The position numbers and the translations under genes are program-made. A DNA stretch of 39,043 nucleotides. Origin: Xinfangfangia pollutisoli. GTDB taxonomy: Bacteria; Pseudomonadota; Alphaproteobacteria; Rhodobacterales; Rhodobacteraceae. How positions within the stretch are numbered: the first letter of the stretch is position 1; each line of letters opens with the position of its first letter. The notes beneath the pieces were generated by a model. That model saw nothing but the letters and a program-made list of their open reading frames with translations, searched no databases and had not been told where the DNA came from. The stretch lies in assembly GCF_020179405.1 (NCBI RefSeq), contig NZ_JAICBZ010000037.1, positions 1 through 39,043 on the forward strand, in the 5' to 3' direction. Below are positions 8,738-16,823 of the stretch, piece after piece.

Positions 8738-10141
8738 ATGTCCGCCGATATCGTCACCCGCTTCGCCCCCTCGCCCACCGGGTATCTGCATATCGGCGGC
8801 GCCCGCACCGCGCTGTTCAACTGGCTTTACGCCCGCGGCCGCGGCGGCAAGTTCCTGCTGCGGATCGAGGATACCGACCGCGAACGGTCGACCCCCGAGG
8901 CGACGGCGGCGATCCTGCAGGGGCTGACCTGGCTGGGGCTGGACTGGGATGGCGAGGTGGTCAGCCAGTTCGCCCGCAAGGACCGCCATGCCGAAGTGGC
9001 GCATGAGATGCTGGCCCGCGGCACGGCCTATAAATGCTTTGCCACGGCCGAGGAAATCGCCGCGTTCCGCGAGGCGGAAAAGGCGCGCGGCGTCAGCTAT
9101 CCGGTCTTCCTGTCGCCCTGGCGCGAGGCCGACCCGGCGACCTATCCCGATGCGCCCTATGTGATCCGCATGAAGGCCCCGCGCACCGGCGAGACGGTGA
9201 TCGCCGACCGGGTGCAGGGCGAAGTGGTGATTTCGAACGCCACGCTGGACGACATGATCGTGCTGCGCTCGGACGGGACGCCGACTTACATGCTGGCGGT
9301 GGTGGTCGACGATCACGACATGGGCGTGACCCATGTGATCCGCGGCGACGACCATCTGAACAACGCCGCGCGCCAGCAGATGGTCTATGACGCCATGGGC
9401 TGGGCGGTGCCGGTCTGGGCGCATATCCCGCTGATCCACGGGCCCGACGGCAAGAAACTGTCGAAGCGCCACGGTGCGACCGGGCTGGAAGAGTACCAGG
9501 TCCTGGGCTACCCCGCCGCCGGCATGCGCAATTACCTGACCCGTCTGGGCTGGGCGCATGGCGATATGGAGATCTTCACCAGCGACGAGGCCAAGGCGGT
9601 GTTCGATCTGGACGGGATCGGCCGGGCCCCGGCGCGGCTGGATTTCAAGAAGCTGGAAAACACCTGCGGCCATCACATCGCGATGAGCGACAATGCTGCA
9701 TTGCTGCAGGAATTGCAGGCCTTCCTGGCCGCTTCCGGCCGTCCCGCCCTGAGCGATCTGCAGCGAAATCGCATGATCGCCGCGATGGACGCCTTGAAGG
9801 AACGTGCGAAGACCTTCCCGGAACTGCTTGAAAAGGCGCAGTTTGCCCTGATCGAACGGCCGATCCTTCCCGATGAGAAAGCCGCGGCCGCGCTGGATAC
9901 GGTATCCCGTGGTATACTGCAAACATTGACGCCGCGACTGCAAAATGCTAGCTGGACGAAAGAGGCTCTGGAGCCCATTCTGAATGCAGTCGCGCAGGAA
10001 AACGGCGTCGGATTCGGCAAGCTTGCAGCACCTTTGCGGGCGGCCATCGCCGGTCGCAGCGTTACTCCTTCGGTTTTCGACATGATGCTTGCCATCGGTC
10101 GGGATGAGACGATCGCGAGGCTTTCGGACGCCGCGGCCTGA
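8738..10141 (+). CDS. gltX: Glutamyl-tRNA synthetase
   Basis: 467 residues, class I aminoacyl-tRNA synthetase. The HIGH-type motif is HIGG at 18-21 ([18 protein letters not shown]) and the KMSKS-type motif is KLSKR at 240-244. The C-terminal anticodon-binding region ends with [10 protein letters not shown]. Rhodobacterales often carry two gltX paralogues; which one this is, and whether it is discriminating, cannot be decided here. From roughly 9690 to the stop, the base composition and codon choice become noticeably less GC-biased (for example GCA, AAT, CTT, TTT codons) than in the first two thirds or in neighbouring genes. It is followed after 114 bases by gltA. Confidence 0.95.
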   Translation: MSADIVTRFAPSPTGYLHIGGARTALFNWLYARGRGGKFLLRIEDTDRERSTPEATAAILQGLTWLGLDWDGEVVSQFARKDRHAEVAHEMLARGTAYKCFATAEEIAAFREAEKARGVSYPVFLSPWREADPATYPDAPYVIRMKAPRTGETVIADRVQGEVVISNATLDDMIVLRSDGTPTYMLAVVVDDHDMGVTHVIRGDDHLNNAARQQMVYDAMGWAVPVWAHIPLIHGPDGKKLSKRHGATGLEEYQVLGYPAAGMRNYLTRLGWAHGDMEIFTSDEAKAVFDLDGIGRAPARLDFKKLENTCGHHIAMSDNAALLQELQAFLAASGRPALSDLQRNRMIAAMDALKERAKTFPELLEKAQFALIERPILPDEKAAAALDTVSRGILQTLTPRLQNASWTKEALEPILNAVAQENGVGFGKLAAPLRAAIAGRSVTPSVFDMMLAIGRDETIARLSDAAA

Positions 10142-10255
10142 CGGCCAGGGCGCGCGCCCCAAGCCCTGCCAGCGCAGCCCGCAAGGCGGCGCGAGACTTG
10201 GCCACCGACCGGCCACCTGGGGTGCTGCCGGCCCAACACGGGGATTAGGAAGAGA

Positions 10256-11545
10256 ATGTCAGATCGCAAAGCCACACTGACGCTTGACGGCAAGAGTTAC
10301 GACCTGCCGGTGCTGTCGCCCACCGTGGGCCCGGATGTTCTGGATATCCGCAAGCTCTATGGCGAAGCCGATGTGTTTACCTACGATCCCGGCTTCACCT
10401 CGACCGCTGCCTGCGAATCGACCATCACCTATATCGACGGCGACGTGGGCGAATTGCTGTATCGCGGCTATCCGATCGAGCAGCTGGCCGAAAAATCCTC
10501 GTATCTGGAAAGCTGCTATCTGCTGCTGTACGGGGAACTGCCGACCCATGACCAGCTGTCGGATTTCACCGCCCGGGTGACCCGTCACACCATGGTGCAT
10601 GAACAGATGCACCAATTCTACCGCGGCTTCCGCCGCGACGCGCATCCGATGGCCACCATGGTGGGCGTGGTGGGCGCGATGTCGGCCTTCTACCACGATT
10701 CGACCGATGTGAACGATCCCTGGCAGCGCGAAGTCGCGGCGATCCGCATGATCGCGAAACTGCCGACGATCGCGGCCATGGCCTATAAATACTCGGTCGG
10801 CCAGCCCTTCGTGTACCCGAAGAACTCGCTGTCCTATGCCGGCAATTTCCTGAGCATGTGCTTCGCCGTTCCGGCCGAGGATTATGTGGTCTCGCCGATC
10901 CTGGAAAAGGCGATGGACCGGATCATGCTGCTGCATGCCGACCATGAACAGAACGCCTCGACCTCGACCGTGCGTCTGGCCGGGTCTTCGGGCGCCAATC
11001 CCTTCGCCTGCATCGCGGCCGGCATCGCCTGCCTTTGGGGCCCGGCGCATGGCGGCGCCAACCAGGCCTGCCTGGAAATGCTGAAGGAAATCGGCACGGT
11101 CGACCGGATCCCGGAATATGTGGCCAAGGCCAAGGACAAGAATTCCGGCTTCCGGCTGATGGGCTTCGGCCACCGGGTCTACAAGAATTTCGACCCGCGC
11201 GCGAAGGTCATGAAGGAATCGGCCGACGAGGTGCTGGGCCTTCTGGGGATCGACAACAACCCGCTGCTGCAGGTCGCCAAGGAACTGGAGCGGATCGCGC
11301 TGGAAGATGAATATTTCATCTCGAAGAAGCTGTATCCGAATGTCGACTTCTATTCGGGCATCATCCTTGAGGCGATGGGCTTCCCCACCTCGATGTTCAC
11401 CCCGATCTTCGCGATCTCGCGCACCGTGGGCTGGATCAGCCAGTGGAAAGAGATGATCGCCGAGAAGAACCAGAAGATCGGCCGTCCGCGTCAGCTGTAT
11501 ATCGGCGCGCCGCGGCGCGACTATGTGGATCTGCGCCACCGCTAA
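10256..11545 (+). CDS. gltA: Citrate synthase
   Basis: 429 residues, condenses acetyl-CoA and oxaloacetate to citrate at the entry of the TCA cycle. It is the proteobacterial hexameric type, matching E. coli GltA closely in length. The catalytic residues are His265 ([10 protein letters not shown]), His306 ([14 protein letters not shown]) and Asp364 (PNVDFYSG); the C-terminal [14 protein letters not shown] is conserved. A GGAAGAGA ribosome site precedes the ATG. It has its own strong terminator at 11570-11592. No promoter is evident in the 114-base gap after gltX. Confidence 0.98.
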   Translation: MSDRKATLTLDGKSYDLPVLSPTVGPDVLDIRKLYGEADVFTYDPGFTSTAACESTITYIDGDVGELLYRGYPIEQLAEKSSYLESCYLLLYGELPTHDQLSDFTARVTRHTMVHEQMHQFYRGFRRDAHPMATMVGVVGAMSAFYHDSTDVNDPWQREVAAIRMIAKLPTIAAMAYKYSVGQPFVYPKNSLSYAGNFLSMCFAVPAEDYVVSPILEKAMDRIMLLHADHEQNASTSTVRLAGSSGANPFACIAAGIACLWGPAHGGANQACLEMLKEIGTVDRIPEYVAKAKDKNSGFRLMGFGHRVYKNFDPRAKVMKESADEVLGLLGIDNNPLLQVAKELERIALEDEYFISKKLYPNVDFYSGIILEAMGFPTSMFTPIFAISRTVGWISQWKEMIAEKNQKIGRPRQLYIGAPRRDYVDLRHR

Positions 11546-11569
11546 GCCGGTCGGGCAAAACAGAGTGGG

Positions 11570-11592
11570 GGGCGGTCTTCGGGCCGCCCTTT
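11570..11592 (+). terminator. Intrinsic terminator of gltA
   Basis: An 8-bp stem GGGCGGTC / GGCCGCCC (one G-U pair) is closed by a C(TTCG)G tetraloop and followed by TTT and a pyrimidine-rich stretch. It begins 25 bases after the gltA stop. Confidence 0.8.
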
Positions 11593-11653
11593 CGCATTCT
11601 TGCATCCGCCCCCGCGCCCGGGCAGGAAGGGGCGGCAGGATTGGGGGCTGAGG

Positions 11654-12382
11654 ATGGCGGCGCATAGCGGCGGCGGACGGATCATCGGGCTGGATCTGGC
11701 GCGGACGGCGGCGCTGGTGGGGATGGTGACCTTTCACTTCACCTATGACCTCGACCTCTTCGGCTGGGTGCTGCCCGGCACCTCGCTGACGGGATGGTTC
11801 TGGTATCATGCAAGGCTGACCGCGGGGTCGTTCATCTTTCTGGCCGGGGTGTCGCTGTGGCTGGCGCATGGTGCGGGCATCCGCTGGCCCGCCTTCTGGC
11901 GCCGGCTGGCCAAGATCGGCGCGGCGGCGGGGCTGGTGACGATGGCCACCTATTTCGCCCTGCCCGGTCTGACGATCTTCTACGGCATCCTGCATTCGAT
12001 TGCCGTCTCCAGCCTTGTGGCGCTTCTGGTGCTGCGCCTGCCCGCCGGGCTGACGCTGGCGCTGGCGGCGGCGGTCTTCGCCCTGCCCTGGCTTTATACC
12101 GACCCGGCCTTTGGCGGCTGGCTGATCTGGACCGGCCTTGCGCCGACCCGGCCGCTGACCGCGGATTTCGAGCCGCTGTTCCCCTGGCTGGCGCCGATGC
12201 TGGCCGGGGTGGCGGTGGCGCGGCTGATGAGCCGGTTTGACCTGTGGCGGCATCTGGCCTGGCCCGAGACGCCGCTGCTGCGGATGCTGGCCTGGCCGGG
12301 GCGGCACACGCTGGCGATCTATCTGATCCACCAGCCGGTGCTGCTGGGCCTGGTCTGGGCCGCGACGACATTGCTGCGCTAG
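11654..12382 (+). CDS. DUF1624 / heparan-alpha-glucosaminide N-acetyltransferase-like membrane protein
   Basis: 242 residues with about seven predicted hydrophobic helices. The opening GRIIGLDLARTAALVGMVTFH and the closing HTLAIYLIHQPVLLG are typical of the DUF1624/acyltransferase-3-like membrane proteins related to the catalytic domain of HGSNAT, which move acetyl groups across membranes; the bacterial substrate is unknown. The ATG at 11654 was chosen over an in-frame upstream start at 11600 that lies directly behind the gltA terminator; a GGGGGCTGAGG stretch precedes it. Its TAG stop is inside the loop of a terminator hairpin that is duplicated downstream. It converges with aguB. Confidence 0.8.
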   Translation: MAAHSGGGRIIGLDLARTAALVGMVTFHFTYDLDLFGWVLPGTSLTGWFWYHARLTAGSFIFLAGVSLWLAHGAGIRWPAFWRRLAKIGAAAGLVTMATYFALPGLTIFYGILHSIAVSSLVALLVLRLPAGLTLALAAAVFALPWLYTDPAFGGWLIWTGLAPTRPLTADFEPLFPWLAPMLAGVAVARLMSRFDLWRHLAWPETPLLRMLAWPGRHTLAIYLIHQPVLLGLVWAATTLLR

Positions 12383-12396
12383 GCGCCGCGATTTTT
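12373..12396 (+). terminator. Terminator copy 1, overlapping the DUF1624 gene stop
   Basis: Stem GCTGCGC / GCGCCGC (one mismatch) around a TAG loop, followed by GATTTTT. The loop TAG at 12380-12382 is the stop codon of the DUF1624 gene. Confidence 0.6.
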
Positions 12397-12428
12397 CCCG
12401 GCAGCGGCGCTAGGCGCCGCGATTTTTC
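12376..12428. repeat. 22-base direct repeat (two copies, 31-base period)
   Basis: An identical 22-base sequence, containing CTAGGCGCCGCGATTTTT, occurs at 12376-12397 and 12407-12428. Each copy spans a terminator hairpin and a CTAG. The first CTAG supplies the plus-strand gene's stop, the second, read in reverse, supplies the aguB stop. Confidence 0.9.
12404..12427 (+). terminator. Terminator copy 2, overlapping the aguB stop
   Basis: Perfect 7-bp stem GCGGCGC / GCGCCGC around a TAG loop, followed by GATTTTT; a classical intrinsic terminator for plus-strand transcripts. The CTA at 12410-12412 is the aguB stop read on the other strand. Confidence 0.75.
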
Positions 12429-13306
12429 GACGAAAAATCGCTGCCGTCGAGATGGGCAAGCGTTCCGTACAGATCCACCCGCCGGTCGCGGAACAGGCCC
12501 CAGCCGGCGCGCAGCGCGGCGATCTGGTCCAGATCGACGGTCGCGGTCAGCACCGCTTCGTCGCTGCGCCCGGCCTGGGTCAGCACTTGCCCGCTGGGAT
12601 CGGCGATGAAGCTGGAGCCGTAGAAGGTCACCTCGGTTCCGCCCGGCGCGCGTTCGGTGCCGATCCGGTTCGAGGCGACGACCGGCAGGATATTGGCCGC
12701 CGCATGGCCGCGCATCGCCATTTCCCAATGCTTCTGGCTGTCATAGCCCGGCGCGGCGGGTTCCGATCCGATCGCGGTCGGATACAAAAGCATCTCGGCC
12801 CCCATCAGCGCCATCGCCCGGGCGGCTTCGGGAAACCACTGATCCCAGCAGATCGCGGCGCCGATCCGGCCAAAGGCCGTGTCCCAGACCCGGAAACCAG
12901 TATCGCCTGGCGAGAAATAGTATTTCTCCTGATAGCCCGGCCCCTGCGGGATATGGCTTTTGCGATAGATCCCCAGCATCCGCCCATCGGCATCAATCAT
13001 CGCCAGGCTGTTGAAATGCGCCTGGCCGGCGCGTTCGAAGAAGGAACAGGGCAGCACCACGCCCAACTCGCGCGCCAGGGCCTGAAAGCGGGCGATCAGC
13101 GGATGGCCCTCGGCCGGGCGGGCCAGCGCGAAATACTCGGGCCGCTCTTCGCTGCAGAAATAGGGTGCCTCGAACAGTTCCTGCACCAGGATGACCTGCG
13201 CGCCCTGCGCGGCGGCGGCGCGGATCACCCGCTCGGCGGTATCGGCATTGGCGGGAAGATCCCAGGAACAGGCGAATTGCGTGGCGGAAAGGGTGATCTG
13301 GCGCAT
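12410..13306 (-). CDS. aguB: N-carbamoylputrescine amidase
   Basis: 298 residues, carbon-nitrogen hydrolase (nitrilase superfamily) predicted to hydrolyse N-carbamoylputrescine to putrescine, CO2 and ammonia. The Glu-Lys-Cys triad is Glu43 (VQELFEAPYF), Lys116 (YRKSHIP) and Cys153 (AAICWDQWFPE); YQEKYYFSPGD and the AGWGLFRDRR end are characteristic of AguB. The ATG at 13306 gives the usual MRQITLSATQF start; an in-frame ATG at 13324 is less likely. The C-terminal codons contain an 11-bp inverted repeat (12419-12441). The agmatine deiminase aguA that normally precedes this step is not in the window, but ornithine decarboxylase, another putrescine source, is upstream in the same direction (16824-17969). 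Confidence 0.9.
   Translation of the reverse strand: MRQITLSATQFACSWDLPANADTAERVIRAAAAQGAQVILVQELFEAPYFCSEERPEYFALARPAEGHPLIARFQALARELGVVLPCSFFERAGQAHFNSLAMIDADGRMLGIYRKSHIPQGPGYQEKYYFSPGDTGFRVWDTAFGRIGAAICWDQWFPEAARAMALMGAEMLLYPTAIGSEPAAPGYDSQKHWEMAMRGHAAANILPVVASNRIGTERAPGGTEVTFYGSSFIADPSGQVLTQAGRSDEAVLTATVDLDQIAALRAGWGLFRDRRVDLYGTLAHLDGSDFSSKNRGA
12419..12441. repeat. 11-bp inverted repeat in the aguB 3' end
   Basis: GCGATTTTTCG at 12419-12429 is mirrored by CGAAAAATCGC at 12431-12441 around a single A. It is inside the coding end of aguB and overlaps the second direct-repeat copy; it could pair as a hairpin in either transcript. Confidence 0.7.
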
Positions 13307-13393
13307 GTCTGACCATGGTTGCAAGGGGCGATGCGGTGGCAGTCTGCCCGCCCGGCCGGCGCCAGACTAGGGGCCGCGCGCGGCGGGGGAAAG

Positions 13394-14464
13394 CTATTCC
13401 GCGGGCAGGGCCGCCGGCAGGCGGTTGCGGGTGCGCGGCGGCACGGTTTCATGCAGTCGTTCCGAGCGGTCGCGCCCGACCCTACGGCGGCGGCGGTAGA
13501 GGAACCATTTGCCCCAGCTGCGCCAGGTGCCGACCATCGGCGCGGTGGCATCGCAGGGAAAGCGGGCGCGCCAGCCCTCGGGCAAAGCCAGGCCGCAGGC
13601 CTCGGCCCGGCCCAGCATCCAGGTCAGCGGAATGTTGGCCAGCGGCCGCGCCGCTTCGAAATCGCCCAGCTGGCCGCCGATATCGCCATGCGCGCCGCGG
13701 AACCAGACCTGCTCGACATTGCCCTCCCAGCCGGGCGGGCAGGACCACAGGACGGGCGAGAAGACCACCCGGGTCTCGTCCAGCGCCAGCGCCTGAAAGC
13801 CATGGCGGACATGGCGGCCAAGCTGGCGGTTGTGGAAGGCGCTGTCGCGTTCGGCGAACATCCACAGAAGCGGCAGCCGGATGCCCAGCGCCTTGACCGT
13901 GTCCCAGACCCCCAGCATCTCGATCGGCGCCTCGGCATGGCAATGGGCGGCGGCAAAGGCCTGGGCGGCGGCACTGCCCGGATCGCCGCGGTAATGCCGC
14001 CAGGCCAGATGGACATTGCGCTCGATCGCGGCATCCTGGCGCAGCAGCCCCACCCGGTCGATCACGCCGGCCAGGCTGCGCACCGCGAAGGCGCCGCGGG
14101 AATAGCCCAGCAGGAAGATCCGGTCGCCCGCGCGGTAATGGCTGGCCAGATGGCCATAGGCGCGGCGGATCATTCCGCCGATGCCGCGGCCGCGCACGAT
14201 GTCGAGCCCGCGCCGCCAGCCGCGCCATTGCAGCCCCGGCTCATAGTAAAGCGTCCGATGCACGCTGGGCCCGGCCTCGGCCAGAAGCCGGTAGGTCAGG
14301 CCGGCATTCGATTCCTGCCCCGGCTCAAGCGAGGACATGGTGCCGTCCAGGATGATCACATGATCGACGCGGCCGCGGCTGCGGCCCCGTTCGGGCGGCG
14401 CCGCCGGCTCGGTCTCGGCAACCGGGCGGCGGCGGAACCAGCTTCTGATCCGGTCAAGCAGCAC
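13394..14464 (-). CDS. DUF2235 alpha/beta-hydrolase family protein
   Basis: 356 residues. The DUF2235 fold is shown by the VIILDGTMSS strand (36-44), the nucleophile elbow GYSRGAF (GxSxG, Ser122), the WDTVKALG segment and the WFRGAHGDIGGQ motif with a likely catalytic Asp/His. Members include phospholipase effectors of type VI secretion (Tle1) and many uncharacterised cytoplasmic proteins; no secretion genes, immunity gene or signal peptide are seen here, so an effector role is not supported. The N-terminus is Arg-rich and the C-terminus basic. The GTG start at 14464 lies 11 bases inside the end of the upstream molybdenum-subunit gene, with GAAGGGG before it, so translation is probably coupled. 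Confidence 0.8.
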   Translation of the reverse strand: MLLDRIRSWFRRRPVAETEPAAPPERGRSRGRVDHVIILDGTMSSLEPGQESNAGLTYRLLAEAGPSVHRTLYYEPGLQWRGWRRGLDIVRGRGIGGMIRRAYGHLASHYRAGDRIFLLGYSRGAFAVRSLAGVIDRVGLLRQDAAIERNVHLAWRHYRGDPGSAAAQAFAAAHCHAEAPIEMLGVWDTVKALGIRLPLLWMFAERDSAFHNRQLGRHVRHGFQALALDETRVVFSPVLWSCPPGWEGNVEQVWFRGAHGDIGGQLGDFEAARPLANIPLTWMLGRAEACGLALPEGWRARFPCDATAPMVGTWRSWGKWFLYRRRRRVGRDRSERLHETVPPRTRNRLPAALPAE

Positions 14465-16730
14465 CCCTCGCCCCTTCGATCATCTGCCACAGCCGCAGGG
14501 GCGTGAAGGGCATGTCGACCCGGTCCACACCCAAGGGCGCCAGCGCATCGCGCACCGCATTGGATATCGCCGCAAGGGCGCCGACGGTTCCCGCCTCGCC
14601 ACAGCCTTTCATGCCCAAAGGATTGGTGCTTGTGTAGGTGGGCAGGGTGGAGAAGGCGATGCCCGGCACCTGATCGGCCCGCGGCATGCCGTAATCCATG
14701 AAACTGCCGGTCAGGACCTGGCCTTCGGCATCATAGCGGAAATCCTCGGTCACCGCCTGGCCGAAGCCCTGCGCCAAGCCGCCCTGCACCTGGCCTTCCA
14801 CCAGATTGGGCGCGATCAGCGTGCCGAAATCGTCGACCACCGTATAGCGGTCCAGCGTGAGGGCGCCGGTTTCGGGGTCGATCTCGACCTCGGCCACATG
14901 GACGCCATTGGGGAAGGACCGGCCCTGCAGGGTGATGGTGGCCGAGCGGTCCAGCAGATCGGCGCGGTCGCGGGCGCGGGCCAGATCGGCGGCTTCGGCA
15001 AAGCCCGCCTTGCGGTTGGTGCCGGGGGCCGCGAATTCGCCTTCGCTATACTCGACCGTCTCGGCGCCCCATTCCTTGGCAAGGAAGGTCTGGAAGCCCT
15101 GCACCATCTGGCCCAGGGTCTCGCGCGCCGCGGTGCCCTGCACGGTGACCGAGCGCGAGCCGCCGGTGCCGCCGCCCTTGGCGATGCGGTCGCTGTCGCC
15201 TTCGACCACGCGCACCTTGTCCTGCGGCAGGCCGGTCGCCACGGCGACCATGCGGGAATAGACCGATTCGTGGCCCTGGCCATTGGTCTGGGTGCCGACA
15301 TAGATCGTGGCGCCGCCATCCGCGTCCAGCGTGATCCGCGCGGTTTCCTGCGGGGCGCCCAGGATGGCTTCAATATATTGGCAGGTGCCCAGGCCGCGGA
15401 TCAGCCCGCGGGCTTCGCTGGCGGCGCGGCGGGCGGCCAGGCCCGGCAGATCGGCCTTGGCCTGGGCCGCCGCCAGAACGGCTGCGAAATCGCCGACATC
15501 CACCTCTTCGCCGGCCTCGTTCACATGCGGAAAGCGGGTGACATGGTTCAGGGCGCGCAGGGCGAAAGGATCCATCCCCAATTGGCGCGCGGCTTCGTCG
15601 ATCACCCGCTCGATCGTCATGATCGCCTCGGGCCGACCGGCGCCGCGATAGGCATCGACGGGCGCGGTGTTGGTATAGACCCCGGTTGCGGCCAGATGCG
15701 CCTTGGGAAGGTCATAGACACCGCTCAGCACCTTGAAGAACAATTCGGACTGCACCTCTTGCCCGAATTGCGAGTTATAGGCGCCAAGGTTGCAGATCAG
15801 GTTAACGCTGTAGCCGGTGATCCGGCCCGCCGCGTCAAAGCCCATCCGTGCCCGCGCCACCAGATCGCGGCCGGCATTGTCGGACAGCATCGCCTCGGTC
15901 CGGGTCGAGACCCAGGCGACCGCCCGCCCCAGCATCCGGGCGGCCTGCGCAATCACCGGATATTCGGGGTAGCACATCGCCTTCATGCCGAAGCCGCCGC
16001 CGACATCGGGGGTGGTCACCCGGACCGCATCTGCGGCCAGACCCAGATGGCGCGCGAGTTCGGATTTCTGGAACCAGACCCCCTGCCCGTTCACGCACAG
16101 ATGCAGCCGCGCGCCGTCCCATTCGGCGAAGGCCGCCCGCGGCTCCATCGGCGCGGCGGTCACACGGTTGTGCAGGATTTCCATCTCGACCACGCGGGCG
16201 CTGGCCGCCAGCGCCGCCTCGGTGCCCGGCCCGTCGCCGCCCTGCCACAGGAAGGCGCGATTGTCGGGGGCCTGCGCGTGGATCTGCGGCCCGCCTTCGG
16301 CCAGCGCCAGCGCACAGGGCAGATCGTCGATCTCGACCTCGATCGCCTCGGCCGCGTCCTGCGCCGCCTCGCGGGTTTCGGCGATCACGCAGGCCAAGGC
16401 CTCGCCGACATGGCGGACATGGGTCGTGGCCAGGATCGGGCGCAGCGGCGCGGCCCCGCCGGGCAGAACCATGCCCCACATGTCCAGCGCCACGCCGGCC
16501 GCCTGCAGGTCATCGGCGGTCAGCACCGCCAGGACGCCGGGCATCGCCCGCGCCGCCGCCGTGTCGATCCGCCGGATCGCGCCATGCGCCCGGTCCGAGC
16601 GCAGGAACTGCGCCACCGCCGCGCCGGCGGGGATCAGATCCTGCACATAGCGGCCCGTGCCGGTCAGGAAGCGGACATCCTCGCGCCGCCGCAGCGGCTG
16701 GGCCTGTCCGAATTTCAGCTCTGCCGCCAT
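14454..16730 (-). CDS. Xanthine dehydrogenase family molybdopterin-binding subunit (form II CoxL-like)
   Basis: 758 residues, the large molybdenum-binding subunit of a hydroxylase related to carbon monoxide dehydrogenase and aldehyde oxidases. Two domains are visible: the a/b hammerhead (about 17-130) and the Mo-binding part with PDVGGGFGMK (241-250), the active-site loop AYRGAGR (360-366) and GCGEAGTVGA near the C-terminus, whose Glu is the general base. AYRGAGR is the form II signature; true CO dehydrogenase has AYxCSFR, so CO oxidation should not be inferred. The FAD-binding medium subunit and the 2Fe-2S small subunit are not adjacent, so the partners must be elsewhere. It overlaps the DUF2235 gene by 11 bases. 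Confidence 0.88.
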   Translation of the reverse strand: MAAELKFGQAQPLRRREDVRFLTGTGRYVQDLIPAGAAVAQFLRSDRAHGAIRRIDTAAARAMPGVLAVLTADDLQAAGVALDMWGMVLPGGAAPLRPILATTHVRHVGEALACVIAETREAAQDAAEAIEVEIDDLPCALALAEGGPQIHAQAPDNRAFLWQGGDGPGTEAALAASARVVEMEILHNRVTAAPMEPRAAFAEWDGARLHLCVNGQGVWFQKSELARHLGLAADAVRVTTPDVGGGFGMKAMCYPEYPVIAQAARMLGRAVAWVSTRTEAMLSDNAGRDLVARARMGFDAAGRITGYSVNLICNLGAYNSQFGQEVQSELFFKVLSGVYDLPKAHLAATGVYTNTAPVDAYRGAGRPEAIMTIERVIDEAARQLGMDPFALRALNHVTRFPHVNEAGEEVDVGDFAAVLAAAQAKADLPGLAARRAASEARGLIRGLGTCQYIEAILGAPQETARITLDADGGATIYVGTQTNGQGHESVYSRMVAVATGLPQDKVRVVEGDSDRIAKGGGTGGSRSVTVQGTAARETLGQMVQGFQTFLAKEWGAETVEYSEGEFAAPGTNRKAGFAEAADLARARDRADLLDRSATITLQGRSFPNGVHVAEVEIDPETGALTLDRYTVVDDFGTLIAPNLVEGQVQGGLAQGFGQAVTEDFRYDAEGQVLTGSFMDYGMPRADQVPGIAFSTLPTYTSTNPLGMKGCGEAGTVGALAAISNAVRDALAPLGVDRVDMPFTPLRLWQMIEGARGAA

Positions 16731-16765
16731 CGCGCATCCCTTTCCGCCAAACCCCGGAAATGGTT

Positions 16766-16799
16766 ACGCCCCCGGCCGGGTTTGTCCAGCCGGGGGCGT
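16766..16799 (-). terminator. Hairpin downstream of ornithine decarboxylase
   Basis: Perfect 11-bp arms ACGCCCCCGGC (16766-16776) and GCCGGGGGCGT (16789-16799) with a 12-base loop, between the decarboxylase stop and the start of the molybdenum-subunit gene. There is no T tract on either strand. It probably limits read-through on the minus strand. Confidence 0.5.
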
Positions 16800-16823
16800 T
16801 CGATGTCACGCGAAAGCGAGAGG

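Noticed and set aside
13394-14464. DUF2235 protein as a type VI secretion effector
   Set aside because: No VgrG, Hcp, PAAR, chaperone or immunity gene in the neighbourhood.
14454-16730. Annotation as carbon monoxide dehydrogenase
   Set aside because: The active-site loop is AYRGAGR (form II), not AYxCSFR, and the other two subunits are absent.
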